Source: Ceratotherium simum simum
Taxonomy: Eukaryota > Chordata > Mammalia > Perissodactyla > Rhinocerotidae
NCBI RefSeq assembly: GCF_000283155.1
Contig: NW_004454195.1
Location: forward strand, 5,205,608-5,269,607
DNA: 64,000 bases
Direction of reading: 5' to 3'
Shown here: positions 45,560-57,653 of the stretch, one piece after another
Layout of the letters: the number at the start of each line of letters is the position of its first letter
Position numbering within the stretch: the stretch's first letter is position 1
The notes under the pieces: model-generated
Seen by the model: the letters and a program-made list of their open reading frames with translations, nothing else
The model's database searches: none
Told to the model about the DNA's origin: nothing
Program-made: the position numbers and the translations under genes

Positions 45560-47620
45560 TTTATATATACCTGTATAAACCCAAAAATCTAGTGCTATAA
45601 TTGTTGTTTCATACAATTGTATGTTTTTTTAAAGAAGAGAAAAATGTGAAAAATACACATTTATAGGGTACTTTATATTTAGCCACATAATTACCATTTC
45701 CAGCACCCTTCCTTTCTTCCTGGGAATTATCATTTGGTACCACTTCCTTTCCGCCTGAAGAACTTTCTTTAGTATTTCTTGTAAAGCAAGCCTGCTAGCA
45801 ACAAATGCTTTGTTTATTTGGGAATGTCTTCATTTTGCTTCATTTGTGAAGGATATTTTTGCTGGATATAGAATTCTTAGTTGACAGTTCTGTTCTGAGT
45901 ATTGAGATATCATTCCACTGCCTTTGACTTCTATTGCTTCTGATGAGACGTCAACTATTAATCTTATTGTTGTTCCCTGTACATAACGTGTCATTTCTCT
46001 CTTATGCTGTCATTTCTCTCTTATGCTCTGTCTTTCAACCATTTGACTATGATGTGCCTAGCTGTGGATCTCTGTGATTTTCCTACATGGGATTCATTTA
46101 GCTTTTTGGATGTATAAAGTAATGTTTTTCAACAAGTTTGGGAAGTTTTCATCCAGTACTGTTTTAAAACTGGGTTTTTTTGTACTTTTTCTGTATCCTC
46201 TTATTCTGTGACTCCCATGACATACTTGTTGGTGAGCTAAATGTATTCCCACAAGACTTTGTGGCCCTTTTCAATTCTCTTCTGTTCTTCAGATTGGATA
46301 ATTTCTCTTGGTCTATCCTCAAATTTACTTTTTTCTCCTGCCATCTCAAATCTGCACCTGAGCCCCTCTAATGTTTCATTTCAGTTACTGTACATTTCAA
46401 CTCCAGATTTCCTATTGGTTCTTTTTTATAATTTTTATCTTTTTGTGATTCTGCATTCAAGTCACTGTCATCATCCTTTTCTTAAACGCTTTTAACATGG
46501 TTTCACTTCGTTCTTTGAAAGCTTTGTCTGCTAAATCCAACATTTTTGGTCACTCAAAGACAATCTGTACTGACTGCTTTTTTTTCCCCCTGAATATGGT
46601 TATACTTGGTTTCTGTGCATGCATCATAATATTTTCTTGAATACTGAAAATTTTAGGTAATAAATTGTAGCAACTCTCAATTCAGATTTCTCCCCAAAGG
46701 TTGTTGATTTTATTTAGTAACTTACCTGGACTAAATCTAAAAAATTTGTCTCTCCAGAATGAATGGTCATTGATCTCTCTTATTCCCACCCCCAACCCCA
46801 CCCAAAGCATAACTTCCCAGCAGTCAACTCTATATCTGCATAGCTTTTTGTTAAGTCAAAGACTGGTCACATATTTGCTCAAACACCTTTAACCAGTAAG
46901 ATTCCTACTATGTGCTGATGGATCTGCCTATGAGCCGATGAGGGCACTCAAAGTTAGGGCCATTTTCAAGTCTGCCCCGTCTTTTACTTTCTCCTGGGCT
47001 TTCCTGGGTCCTCTCCCACCTTCTCAGGATGTGCAGGCAGGCTCCAGCAGGCAGATAAGTGTGGATGGATTGGGGCCACTGCAGTCTCTGCTGTGCATGT
47101 GCACAACCTCCAGTCAACTTAAGGTCTGTGGAAACTTATCATGCATCCTATCTCTGTCTCACCTCCCAGAAGTCTCTGTTAAATCCATGGCTAGTCCGCC
47201 TCTCTACTGCTTGTGCCAAACAGCCTGCAACTTCAAGTGGGTAGAGCCACAGATCCTCCCCGTCGCTTGCCATAAAAATCTGCACTTTAACTGACAGTTC
47301 TCCAAATCAACTGAGCCATCTTGGGAGCAGCAGTGAAGCTGAAAGTTTTCACAGCCTGCTCTGCCCTGGTTGAACAACCCTGCCCACAGAGCTGGGAAAG
47401 GAAAATGGGAGTAGCCCAGGCACAAACACCACAGACTCACACTGTTCTTATCCAAAGTTCAGTTGTTTTCATGAATAAACACTTTTCAATTTGCTGAATG
47501 CTTTTAGTCAATTTCCAGAGAGCTGGAATGGTTTGTTTTTGACCATTTGTCCAGCTTTATTGTTGCTTGTGGGGAGATTTGTTGATCTCCTCACACAATC
47601 ATGCCACAAACAAATCAAAG
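45560..47620 (-). mobile_element. HAL1/L1-like element (reverse)
   Basis: 'gctggatatagaattcttag', 'cattccactgcctttgactt', 'gatgtgcctagctgtggatc', 'tttgggaagttttcatccag' and 'gtcactcaaagacaatctgt' are the reversed ORF1 region of HAL1-type elements, which carry L1 ORF1 without ORF2. 47000-47620 is GC-richer and could be the 5' part of the same element or another repeat. Plus and minus frames of 60-118 codons here are by-products. Confidence 0.65.
45990..46027 (+). repeat. 19-bp perfect tandem duplication
   Basis: gtcatttctctcttatgct occurs twice in a row inside the HAL1-like element; other mammalian copies are expected to have it once. Confidence 0.9.
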
Positions 47621-50486
47621 CCAACTTTTTAAAAGCAATTATTTAAAATAACTTCAAAAACGTAATTAATGCAAATATAAGATTCTAAGCAATTACATAC
47701 GTTTCATCACCCCTCATTTCAGAAAGATATATTGCTTAAACATCTCCTGTATAGACAGCTTTTCATAACCAGAAGTAATAAAACCATCAGTCACAGCGTT
47801 TTTTGCACTAATCACTTTAATAAGAAACATCAAGCACTTCATTCATTCTGGAAATTCTTGCTCTCATGGAGAAACATAGCTAGACTCAAACAAGCATTTG
47901 GCATACCAGATTTCACAGATTTTCAAGATAAGTTCAACTCTTCAATCAAAAGTCCAGTTAATGAAGAGGTGAGCAAGATTGGCACGATAACATAATAGTT
48001 CTCTGAGAGATGCCAAAAGTTCAATAATGACTATGCAAAGGCATGCTATTTTCATTCTAGCAGAGACAAATTTCATTATATCCTGCTGAGACTTCAGTAA
48101 TATGCAGCTTGCACTAATAACATTTGATAAATTATTCATCTTCACTATCTACATGCAAATAAAGGACTGTATCTCTGCCTGATGATATAATGAGTTATTT
48201 TCCAATCCAGTGATTCATTAAAGAGCAGCAGACCTAACAATAGTCTGCTTTTTTTTTAAATTGAAAACTATAGTACACTAAAAACACACTAGGAAATAAC
48301 ATAAAAAATCCTTCATTATATTTGACCAAAGATGAAAGGAAGGGAATTCAACCACAGAACAATTATTTTTTAAAAAATGGACTAGCAGAATAAAACTTTT
48401 ATTTGCTATATACTATCTCTTTTAAAAATCCTTTTGCAAACAGAATTCTGTTTCAAATTGACTCCTTAAATCTATAGACCATAGAATAAACACAGATACT
48501 GCAAATCATTACCTACTATATGTGCAGCTATCAATATTGTTACCATCTAAAACAAACTGAAATTTGACAGAATAAAGAATAAATCTGAAAAAGAAGTCTT
48601 AAAGAAGGCATGTCTTTGGGACACCAAGGAGAGGAAACAAGGACTCAGGAAGAGGAAAACATGCTGAGGGCGCAAAGATGTGAAAGGTAAAAACGAAATT
48701 TCTGGAGCAAATTTATGCTCAGAATGAACATGCTATACTTAGGAAGGGACCATGAAGCAAGACCCACAAATACACACTCATACATTGCTTCTTTGTTTGA
48801 TCCCGCCTGGTTAGCCATCAATGCCTAACACCGTGATGGAAAAAGAATGGCTGCTCAATGAGTACTAACTTATTTTGTGACTACTGCAAATTTCACCACC
48901 TTTTTGGCTAGATTGAAGAGAAAGGGAGTGAAAAAAGACAGCAGAACAACAGAGTTGGAAAGAAAAATAGAGTGACAATATCAATTTTTACATCATTTCA
49001 ATCGCATGTGAATAAGAAATTAAAGGAAGAAGTATTAATAGGAACGGATGGGAAGAATGATGCACAGTGTGACCAGATCAACTGATAATAACACGAAATC
49101 ACTGAGGAGAGAGTGATAAAGATGTAAAGTGATTAAAACAGAAATATGCAATTTTAATACCCAGATGAAAACGGAAGATTGCCTTATATGTAGAATGGGA
49201 CATACTCAAACATTATATTTCTGAGATCTTTTATATTTTCCATTTTAAATGTAAATTTACATTTCATCTCCTCTAAATAGTGGTCAAATGTATCTTGGTG
49301 GGTTTATTAGCCATTTTTAATAAACATCTCTCTAAGTTGCTACTTCCAAGTGCCACATAAAATTCAGCCCTGTTAAAAATCAAATTTAATTTTAAGCCTG
49401 AGGCTTTCAGCAGTTATTTATAAAACAGCTACAAAACCCGGATTTTGTGCTGGTTTTTACATTTGATCTAATCCACTGAAGAATGTTACTAGACCATTTT
49501 ATTAAAATTATTATATATTAAAAAATTTTGAACCAAAAGCTAGTTGTTTTTATATAATTCACTATTACACGCATATTTGTAAATTCATAATATTTGTCAA
49601 TTTCACAATTCATCTATGTGAACAAAAATAGGCATATTTTGTACAATAATTGCTATACTAGTTGAATCAATATTCAATTTTGTTTATGGATCTTGAGGAG
49701 CAAAAAATCTTTTCCAAATTCCAGAGTGTTAACTGCAGTGAACATTATCAGAGCTGAGCGAAAACATCCCACCCACATATACTAGAAAGCCCAGTCGGTC
49801 GACATGTAAGGAAGCGAATTATAATGGTCATTCACAAAGAAAAAAGAATCAACCTCTGGAATATAAGCACATATATTGAGTGACAGAAATAGAACCAACT
49901 ACAAAATATGTATTTATTAATCAAATTATGTTTCTACACAGAAACCAATATTCCCTCCTTTGGTTCTCAAAGCTAAATTGGGTTGTACAAACGAGCTTTA
50001 GAATATCATTACATATTACAGAAGCACCAGTGATCTGGCAACTCAGATTCCTATTGTTTATTTTTTTCCCCTTTAATTTCTTTTCCTTCTAAAGGCTCTA
50101 TAAACAGCCAGACTTTCCTTCAATACTTTATTCATCCTACCTAATTTTAAGGGCCATTCATTTAAAGACCATTAATATGTGACCACCCACCTCTACCACC
50201 ACCAGAGAGGCACCATGCCAAGTTTTCTTGATCTCTTCTTACTAACTGCTCTCACTTAACACAAATTCAGCCCTATTAACTACACATTCAGAAGACCTGT
50301 CTGAACCCTAACCTCTGGGTTGGCCTGCTGGAAAACTTCCTAGTAAAGCAATCCAACACAATGCTGGGGGCAGAGGGTAGGAGAAGATTGGTAGAAAATT
50401 CAAGAAAAAGGGGAAAAAAAGTAAATGTACTGCAGACATCAATTCTCACATAAGTAAATCTGGTCACATCAATTCGAGTATTATTT
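47621..50486. other. Unassigned AT-rich sequence
   Basis: About 2.9 kb with no named repeat. An 87-codon plus frame at 47732-47995 overlaps a donor-like GAG|GTGAGC, but there is no convincing acceptor or family. Confidence 0.35.
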
Positions 50487-50497
50487 AAGAATATCAG

Positions 50498-50800
50498 GGC
50501 CAGCCCCACGGCTTAGTGGTTAAGTAAGCGTGCTCTGCTACTGGCGGCCCAGGGTTCGGATCCCGGGCATGCACCGATGCACCACTTCTCCGGCCATGCT
50601 GAGGCCGTGTCCCACATACAGCAACTAGAAGGATGTGCAACTATGACATACAACTATCTACTGGGGCTTTGGGGCAAAAAAAAAGAAAAAGGAGGATTGG
50701 CAATAGATGTTAGCTCAGAGCCAGTCTTCCTCAGCAAAGAGAGGAGGATTAGCATGGATGTTAGCTCAGGGCTGATCTTCCTCTCATACACACACAAAAA
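50498..50800 (+). mobile_element. ERE SINE, composite type
   Basis: The head 'gggccagccccacggcttag' is followed by the 'agcaactagaaggatgtgca' middle, 'ctactggggctttggggc' and two 'gatgttagctcag' blocks. Flanked by aagaatatcag (50487-50497 and 50801-50811). Confidence 0.96.
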
Positions 50801-50811
50801 AAGAATATCAG

Positions 50812-53125
50812 AAGGGCATGCTCAATTTAATCTGTTTTTCTACAAAATGTTTGGAGTTATTACTTGACATATCCTTCATAAGCATTTTTAACTACTTAAC
50901 TACAAAGAAAAACAAAAATGTAGCCAAAAGTTTCTCTCCACTCCATTCAGTGTCATTCCTCATATATAGGCACTTCTCAAGAAAGCAAGCATGCACTGAT
51001 ATTCACACTAAAATGTGACCCTCCCTTGAAATATTTTCGTTTTAGAAGAAGAAAGCAAAGTCAAACAAAGAAATTGGATTAAACGGAAGAAGCAGCTCTG
51101 TCACAAGTCTAGGTTGAAAACTTTATGTGAAATGCTAGAACTGACTCAAAAACACAAGATCAATACAATTGAAACTCCAATTTTAGCTATTAAGATTTCA
51201 GCAAGTATGAAGAATCTAAAATGTTAACTAGAACAATGACACCTAGAAAAAGATATTAAAATAAGAAAAGAATGATAAGAATCAATTGTCCAAAACGACA
51301 GAATTCAAAGTACAAATCAAAGTGTAAGTGAAGAGAGCCCACTAAGGTACTGATGTTACCAGCGAGAGCTTCCAGAGTTTAACAAAGCATGAAGGAGCCA
51401 ACACCTTACCTGACAGGCAGGTGGGCTGGAGATGAAGCTAAGATAAGGTCATAATACAAAGTTTTAATCCCTAGAAGTTTGAGGATTATTTAATATCAAA
51501 ACTCCTGTTGCACAAAAAAACAAAAAAGAATGTGAAATTTATGTATGATCTACAACTGTATGTATGAAATTTACGTATGGAAGATGGTAAGACGAAAACA
51601 TTTGTTGGAATGGAACATTCATAGGCAATTTTTTCTTCCATTTGTATGGCACTGCTGGTACAGCTAACAATGACAATTATTTTAAGGTCATCATAGCAAA
51701 CAAAGAATACATTTAACAAATAATCCACATAAGCAAAATGTCTTCTTACCTTAATGGAGACACCTTCTGGGGGCAAATTGCCATAAGCATTTAATTTTAT
51801 GTTTAATTACATCTTTTGCAAGTGGATATACCTTTTATGACAGTGGCAGGAGATCTGTGTGGTGCCAATTTATTCTTCACATAAATCAGTGTATATCAAA
51901 GCACTCAAAAGTCAAAGCAGTCCCACGTCAATAACTCCACATTAGTACTGACCCTTAAAAGAACTCCTCAGGTCATTGGCTGTCTTGCTACCATAGGCTC
52001 TCTTAAATTCTAAATTTCTTAAATAGCTCCAAAGCTTTAATGTTTGCAGCAATAAAGCTATGTATGCTTCAGTTTCAATATGTAAAGCATCCATGGCAGC
52101 AACAGAGAACTTAATCATTGCTCATGCTCAAACCTATATTCCCCGAATTGCTGCAACCAGGTGATGAAAGCAGAGATGGCATTCAAGCTGCTATAAAACA
52201 ACAACAGTAAAAAACAAGACACAAGGAACTTGAAAGCCACATTTAACTTTTAAAAACTGAAGCTCAAATTCCCACTAGCAATCAGGAATGAAAATTTCAA
52301 GTTTCCTCCCGTTGTTATTCAACTCAAGCCACCATAAAGTGTCACAGAGGAGAGAGGAGAAGCAGAGGAAGTTGGAGAACTGTCTCATCTATGGATCTTA
52401 AAAAATACCTGTCTGTCCTTGCTACATTTTATTTCATCTCCAATCATAAGTTAACACATCTGTACAGCAGGCAGTATAAAGGCAATCACAATGGGAGGAG
52501 GTTAGGGGGCCTCTGGAGCTTACTTACTGGCTTTAAATTCACAGTTAGTCCTCAACCCCTTGTGACATGTGTTATCATTGTCCTCCTATAGAAATGGCGA
52601 CAATGAAATAAGTGTAGAAACGTAAGAAAAACAAAGAGGATGTACATATGCATTTATATGTTAATGCATATGCGTAACTGAAACCACAGTTCCACAATAT
52701 TATAGATGAGCTTAAAAAATAAAGTATGTATGAAGTATTATTTTATCAATATTTAATACAACATAAAGACTCCTAAAATACAACACCCCTCAAAAAAAAA
52801 TCTATCCTGTCCTAAGTCACCACATTGACTTGTGCCCTAAAGGAACTTAAGGTCTCGAGGAAAAGACTTGTATACAAGTAACGGGAATGAAGTGTCAGAG
52901 ACGGCCTGATCAATGTTTCTAGGAACAGTGGGACACCATGAAAGAGTGGTCAACTTTCCTGGGAAAGATCAGGAAGGCTTCAAGGAGAGGTGACAATGTA
53001 GTGTGGGAGGCTGAGCAAGCAAGATACAATTTACATACATGACTATATATATTTCACAGTACATTTGGACACAACACTACTAACACAGTCAGCATAGTTC
53101 TTTGCTAGAATTACTGCTTGTTGTT
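50812..53125. other. Mostly unassigned AT-rich sequence
   Basis: A reversed L2/MIR-like text lies at about 52830-53000 ('gccctaaaggaacttaaggt'). The 96-codon minus frame 51486-51776 sits next to a good donor-like AAG|GTAAGAAG, but no credible exon start was found. Confidence 0.35.
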
Positions 53126-53136
53126 CATTTTCCACT

Positions 53137-53140
<4 letters not shown>

Positions 53141-53177
<37 letters not shown>

Positions 53178-53374
53178 TTTTATTTATTTTATTTTTCCCC
53201 CCAAAGCCCCAGTGGATAGTTGTGTGTCGTAGCTGCACATCCTTCTAGTTGCTGTATGTGGGACTCGGCCTCAGGATGAACGGAGAAGTGGTGCCTCGAT
53301 GCGCACCCGGGATCCGATCCCGGGCCACCAGCATCGCAGCGCGCGCACTTAACCACCAAGCCACGGGGCCGGCC
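53141..53374 (-). mobile_element. ERE SINE, long-middle type, apparently young
   Basis: A reversed ERE with a homopolymer T-run of about 32 bases (its A-tail), an 'aaagattttatttattttat' spacer and an intact GC-rich head. It is flanked by an exact 15-bp duplication cattttccacttctt (53126-53140 and 53375-53389). The long pure tail and perfect duplication suggest recent insertion. Confidence 0.97.
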
Positions 53375-53389
53375 CATTTTCCACTTCTT

Positions 53390-55425
53390 AAAACCAGCCT
53401 ATCGCTAAAACCAGATTTCACCGAGAAGATTTATTAAGACTTGGCATGAAGGAGCCCCACTGTGAAAAACCGCACCTTCAAAAATGAAAATGCTTCTAAA
53501 TATAGTTTAAGAGGTAGAAATTATGTGGGCTTGAGATACACTCTTAGTTTTAATCAAAAGACTGATCAAACATTATTTTTAAAAGTTAATTTTAAGAAAT
53601 TACAATTAATGTTGGTTATGAAATGTTAAAGACTAAAAGTTACCTACATCAAAATCCTTCTGGTTATAGCTTCAATACTTATCTGGTCTAAATACAAAAC
53701 TAGGATTTAGAACATAGGCCATATCCTTAAAAAATGCAGAAGGATTTTCCTGACCTAACCCATTTGACAGCAAAAAGTATATAAAATATGTTTCACATTA
53801 AAACCTTCAAAAATTACCCTTAAAAAAGACACCCAAGAGAATTTTCTCTATAGAATCTCTTTAACTTTTTATTGGTTAGATTAGCTTTTTATTGGTTGCT
53901 TATAGTTAAGGACTGTTTTTACTCACTCATTTCATAAATTAAGTACCTTTACAGCAAAGTAAGACTAAAACATTCTATTCAGAATTTTTTAAAAAATATA
54001 ACAAATCTTTAACTCCCTACAAAAAAAGTTTTTATGCTGGCACAAAATAAAATGGCAAGTAAAACTGAAAGGAAGGAGAGGGAAAAAGAGATCAAAGGAA
54101 CAAAATGTGTAAGCGAGGCTACGAAAGGGAACTGGAAACGTGTGAGCAGTGACCTTAAATAACAGGCATGAGAGAAGGAAATAATAATAACAAATGGGTC
54201 TCACTTTCATTTCCTTCCATTCAAGGTAAACAGCTTACCAGAACGTAAAAGAACATGAGATTAGAGGACTAAGTTTCAAATTTTAGTACATTGCTGCCTA
54301 ACTGTAGAATCAGTAATGCCAGGGTTCCCACGGAGTACAAATGAATTAACATACACAAAAAGGGTAAGCTACAAAGAGCTAGACAGAAGTTAATTACAGT
54401 CGCTACTATAATTAATGCAACTGTAATCCTATCAAGACCTATAGCACTAATGACGTTTCTCAAAAGCAAGAAGGCAAGGAGATTTTCAAAACTTTCAAAC
54501 ACTGTAAGTTAAAGTCAGATCCCATTTATTTTTAAAGCTCTAGGAGCACTAGGAAATAGGTCACAAATAATCACACTGATAATAATCAAGTTTGCAAATG
54601 ATTTTTTAAATATGTAAAGTGGGTTCCAGGTCACCCTATTAAATCACTCACTTGCATTCTGATAGAATTTCATAAATAGTGTGCCAGGAAATGCACATGA
54701 TCCTGGGTAACTCTAAGCATACATGCTTAGAGAACCATGGCTGTTTTCCTAACCCAGGACACCTGAGTCATATGATCCTTACCGGGCTTTAACAGGTCGA
54801 GGGGCCACATGGCAGATTCTCTAACCTTCAGCTTCCCCAGGTGGTGATACACCACTCTGCCAACTCCCCCTCTGGCTAGGAGTCCCTCTCAGCTACTACT
54901 CCTCTCCCAGAAAGAGAACTGCTGCTCCAGGTGATGTTCCCACCTTACATTAAATGCTCTCATATTACATTTTTTTGCCCAGCAATCCCAGTCACCAAGA
55001 CCAAAACTGCCTGTCTCGAAGTCCTGAAAATAAACATGCCCCAGAGCAGAAATGGAAGTTGCCTGAAAGAAGCATAAAACTCTTAAGCAACACTGGGAAG
55101 TACATTGCCTATCACCACCCAGGATGGCATTACAACTGAATGGAGTAAAGGCAAAGGAGTCAGAGAACTGTGCTTTACTCAAGACTCTCTTCACTGGAGA
55201 ACACAGAGATCTACAGAAAAAAATGCATGGTATGTCTGCCACAAACGTCTTCAACCTCATTTTTAAGTAGGAAGACATGTGGAAAGAAAAAGTAAAACCC
55301 GGCACATGGAGATCAGAATTCAAGAAAAAGCTAGTCACGTTCTAACAACTTTTGCTAGAGATCACTGTCCAAAATGTCAACATCTCATTCTAATGACAGA
55401 ACTCAGTTTTATATTGCAGATTCAA
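53390..55425. other. Unassigned sequence
   Basis: No named repeat. The 149-codon minus frame at 54889-55338 covers a less AT-rich stretch but has no recognisable domain, splice signals or family. Confidence 0.35.
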
Positions 55426-55620
55426 ACACTCCGAGAATTTCAGAGCTGAAGGGACCTTCTATGTCACACAATTTACAACTCAGGAAATTAAGAATTGATG
55501 AGGTTGTCTGGGTCGTTAAACATGACATTGTTAGCAGCAGAACCAAGTATCTCAACACGGCTCTTCATATTCTCAATCCAGGATTCTTATCCATCACAGC
55601 AACAGACTTCAGTGCAGCTT
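55426..55620 (-). mobile_element. Possible MIR-like ancient SINE (reverse)
   Basis: 'gaatttcagagctgaaggga' and 'caatttacaactcaggaaat' resemble a reversed ancient mammalian SINE. The overlapping 82- and 96-codon frames are then explained as repeat sequence. Confidence 0.4.
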
Positions 55621-57398
55621 AAAGAAATGGTGCACTTGAATTTTCAGAGTTACAATAAAGATTTAATGTGTTTGAAACCATCTTTTATAGAGACATTTCA
55701 ACTGTTTCTTTATTACTCAATAAAATGTATGCTCTGCTATAAAACGGTAGTACTGATAAACTTCCACTTAAAAATCCATCCATAGTTGATATTGTAACTG
55801 GAGATTGTGCAAATGAGTTTTTCCCCCCCTCAAACTAATAAGTAAATGAAATTGGTATTTTGTCTCTCAGTCTCAGAAATAGCTGCTACATACATGCTGT
55901 ATGTTTTGTAGAGTGCTACAGAACAAAATTTTAAAAGAAAAGATGGCATCTCCAAACGTTAGACACAAAATGTTAAAATCAATCAAGCATTCTTGCTCTA
56001 TGACAATTACTAACAACATGAGGTTTTCTAAGGAAAGGTCAATGGCATCACCTAATAAACAACATCTTACAACTGTCTGATTAAGTAAATTCTTCTAATT
56101 GTCAAACAAAATTTTCAAGAAAAAGAGAAAATCAGATTTAAATTTCTTGTCTACTCACATTCAAGCTGTCAAATTATTCTATATTGTCAGTTTTTTCACT
56201 TGGCTGTGATATATCATTTTACTAACCAAAAAATTTTTGTTTTCTAATAAATTTTTCAAGGATGATAATTTTTATGTACATTTTATTTTGCTATTGAAGT
56301 TTTAGATACTGCACCTCTAATATGACCTGGTTTCCACTTTATATTTCTATTTTGGGGGAACTCAGCTCTAAAGTACTAAATGAGAATTACCAACACAATA
56401 CAATTTACTATTGTGTTTAAAAAGTCAAACCAAGACAGAAAATACCACAATTAACCTACAACTTCATGCTCTATTTGAAAAATGTAATGAAGCTGCTAAG
56501 TATTTTCTCTAAGTTTATAGTCCCAACTATTCTCACTACATTTTACTAAACGAAAATAGCAGATTGTTTAAATGAAGACTAAAACTTTTCCAGATGCTTA
56601 AGAAAGCATGTATAACATGCATGAAGAGTATAAAAGCAGTGTACCACATGCCAATTCTAAGAGTTAGTTATAAAGAAGACCATATGAAAGAACTTCTTTT
56701 TTAAAGTACATTAAAGTTCTTAAAAAATTATATTAATTTTCATGTTTTCTATGAGAGCCTCAAAACAGGATTCATTGACCTATTTGGCAATTTTTACTAA
56801 AGTTATTTAGTAAAAATTAGAAATTAGAACCTTGGGACTCAGAAACTGTTACATCTGAAAATATCAAATATCTGACATGAAAATGGTTAACATATGAACT
56901 TAAAAATCAGGTTGTTCAAACTTTATAAACTATTTTACATTAACAATTTTCACAAAAATCTAGACTACAATAATACATTTTTAGAGAATTCAACAATACT
57001 TGTAGTCTCACCTTCATGCAATCGGTCAAGGCACTATCAAGAGTTAACACATAAGCCCAATTTCACAGTAGGCAAGTCCTTGTTAATATTTAAACAAGGA
57101 AGGATGGGGCTACTTGACCAGACAGATCAGTGGGACCACTAACAGAAGGGTTGGGTCATGGGAAGCTTGAGAGGTTCAAGCTAAAAGTAATTTCCTTTCC
57201 TTGTTTTAAACAATCAAATCCAGTGACCCATTATAACAGTGTGTTATGTGAAAACTACAGTAAGATCATCAACCTACAAACTATTCAACACTATGCTCCC
57301 CATCCCCACCCTAGAATGGAGAAATCGAACGTTAATGACATACCCAAGTCTTCATATAAATAAATTCCATTAATAATAAAAGGTGGTTTCAAACCATA
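55621..57398. other. Unassigned AT-rich sequence
   Basis: No recognised feature. Confidence 0.35.
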
Positions 57399-57414
57399 AG
57401 AAAATGCATCTTTG

Positions 57415-57637
57415 TTTTTTGGGTTTTTTTTTTAATTTAATTAATTTATTTTTTTTTCCCCCCCAAAGCCCCAGTAGATAGTTATATGTCATAGTTGTAC
57501 ATCCTTCTAGTTGCCGTATGTGGGACGCGGCCTCAGCATGGCCGGAGAAGCGGTATGTCGGTGTGCGCCCGGGATCCGAACCCGGGCCGCCAGCAGCAGA
57601 GTGCGAGTGCTTAACCGCTAAGCCACCAGGCCGGCCC
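57415..57637 (-). mobile_element. ERE SINE, long-middle type
   Basis: Reversed ERE with 'ccccaaagccccagtagata', 'tccttctagttgccgtatgt' and head 'agccaccaggccggccc'. Flanked by an exact 16-bp duplication agaaaatgcatctttg (57399-57414 and 57638-57653). The 100-codon minus frame is SINE sequence. Confidence 0.97.
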
Positions 57638-57653
57638 AGAAAATGCATCTTTG

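Noticed and set aside
47732..47995. 87-codon frame reading into a donor-like GAG|GTGAGC
   Set aside because: No convincing acceptor, no recognised family and no further exon nearby; only weak evidence for a coding exon.
51740..51800. Possible 17-nt micro-exon on the minus strand (cccccag ... AAG|GTAAGAAG)
   Set aside because: The donor is good, but the acceptor is weak and such a short exon cannot be supported without transcript data.
54889..55338. 149-codon minus-strand frame
   Set aside because: No domain, no family and no splice context; composition is not clearly protein-like.
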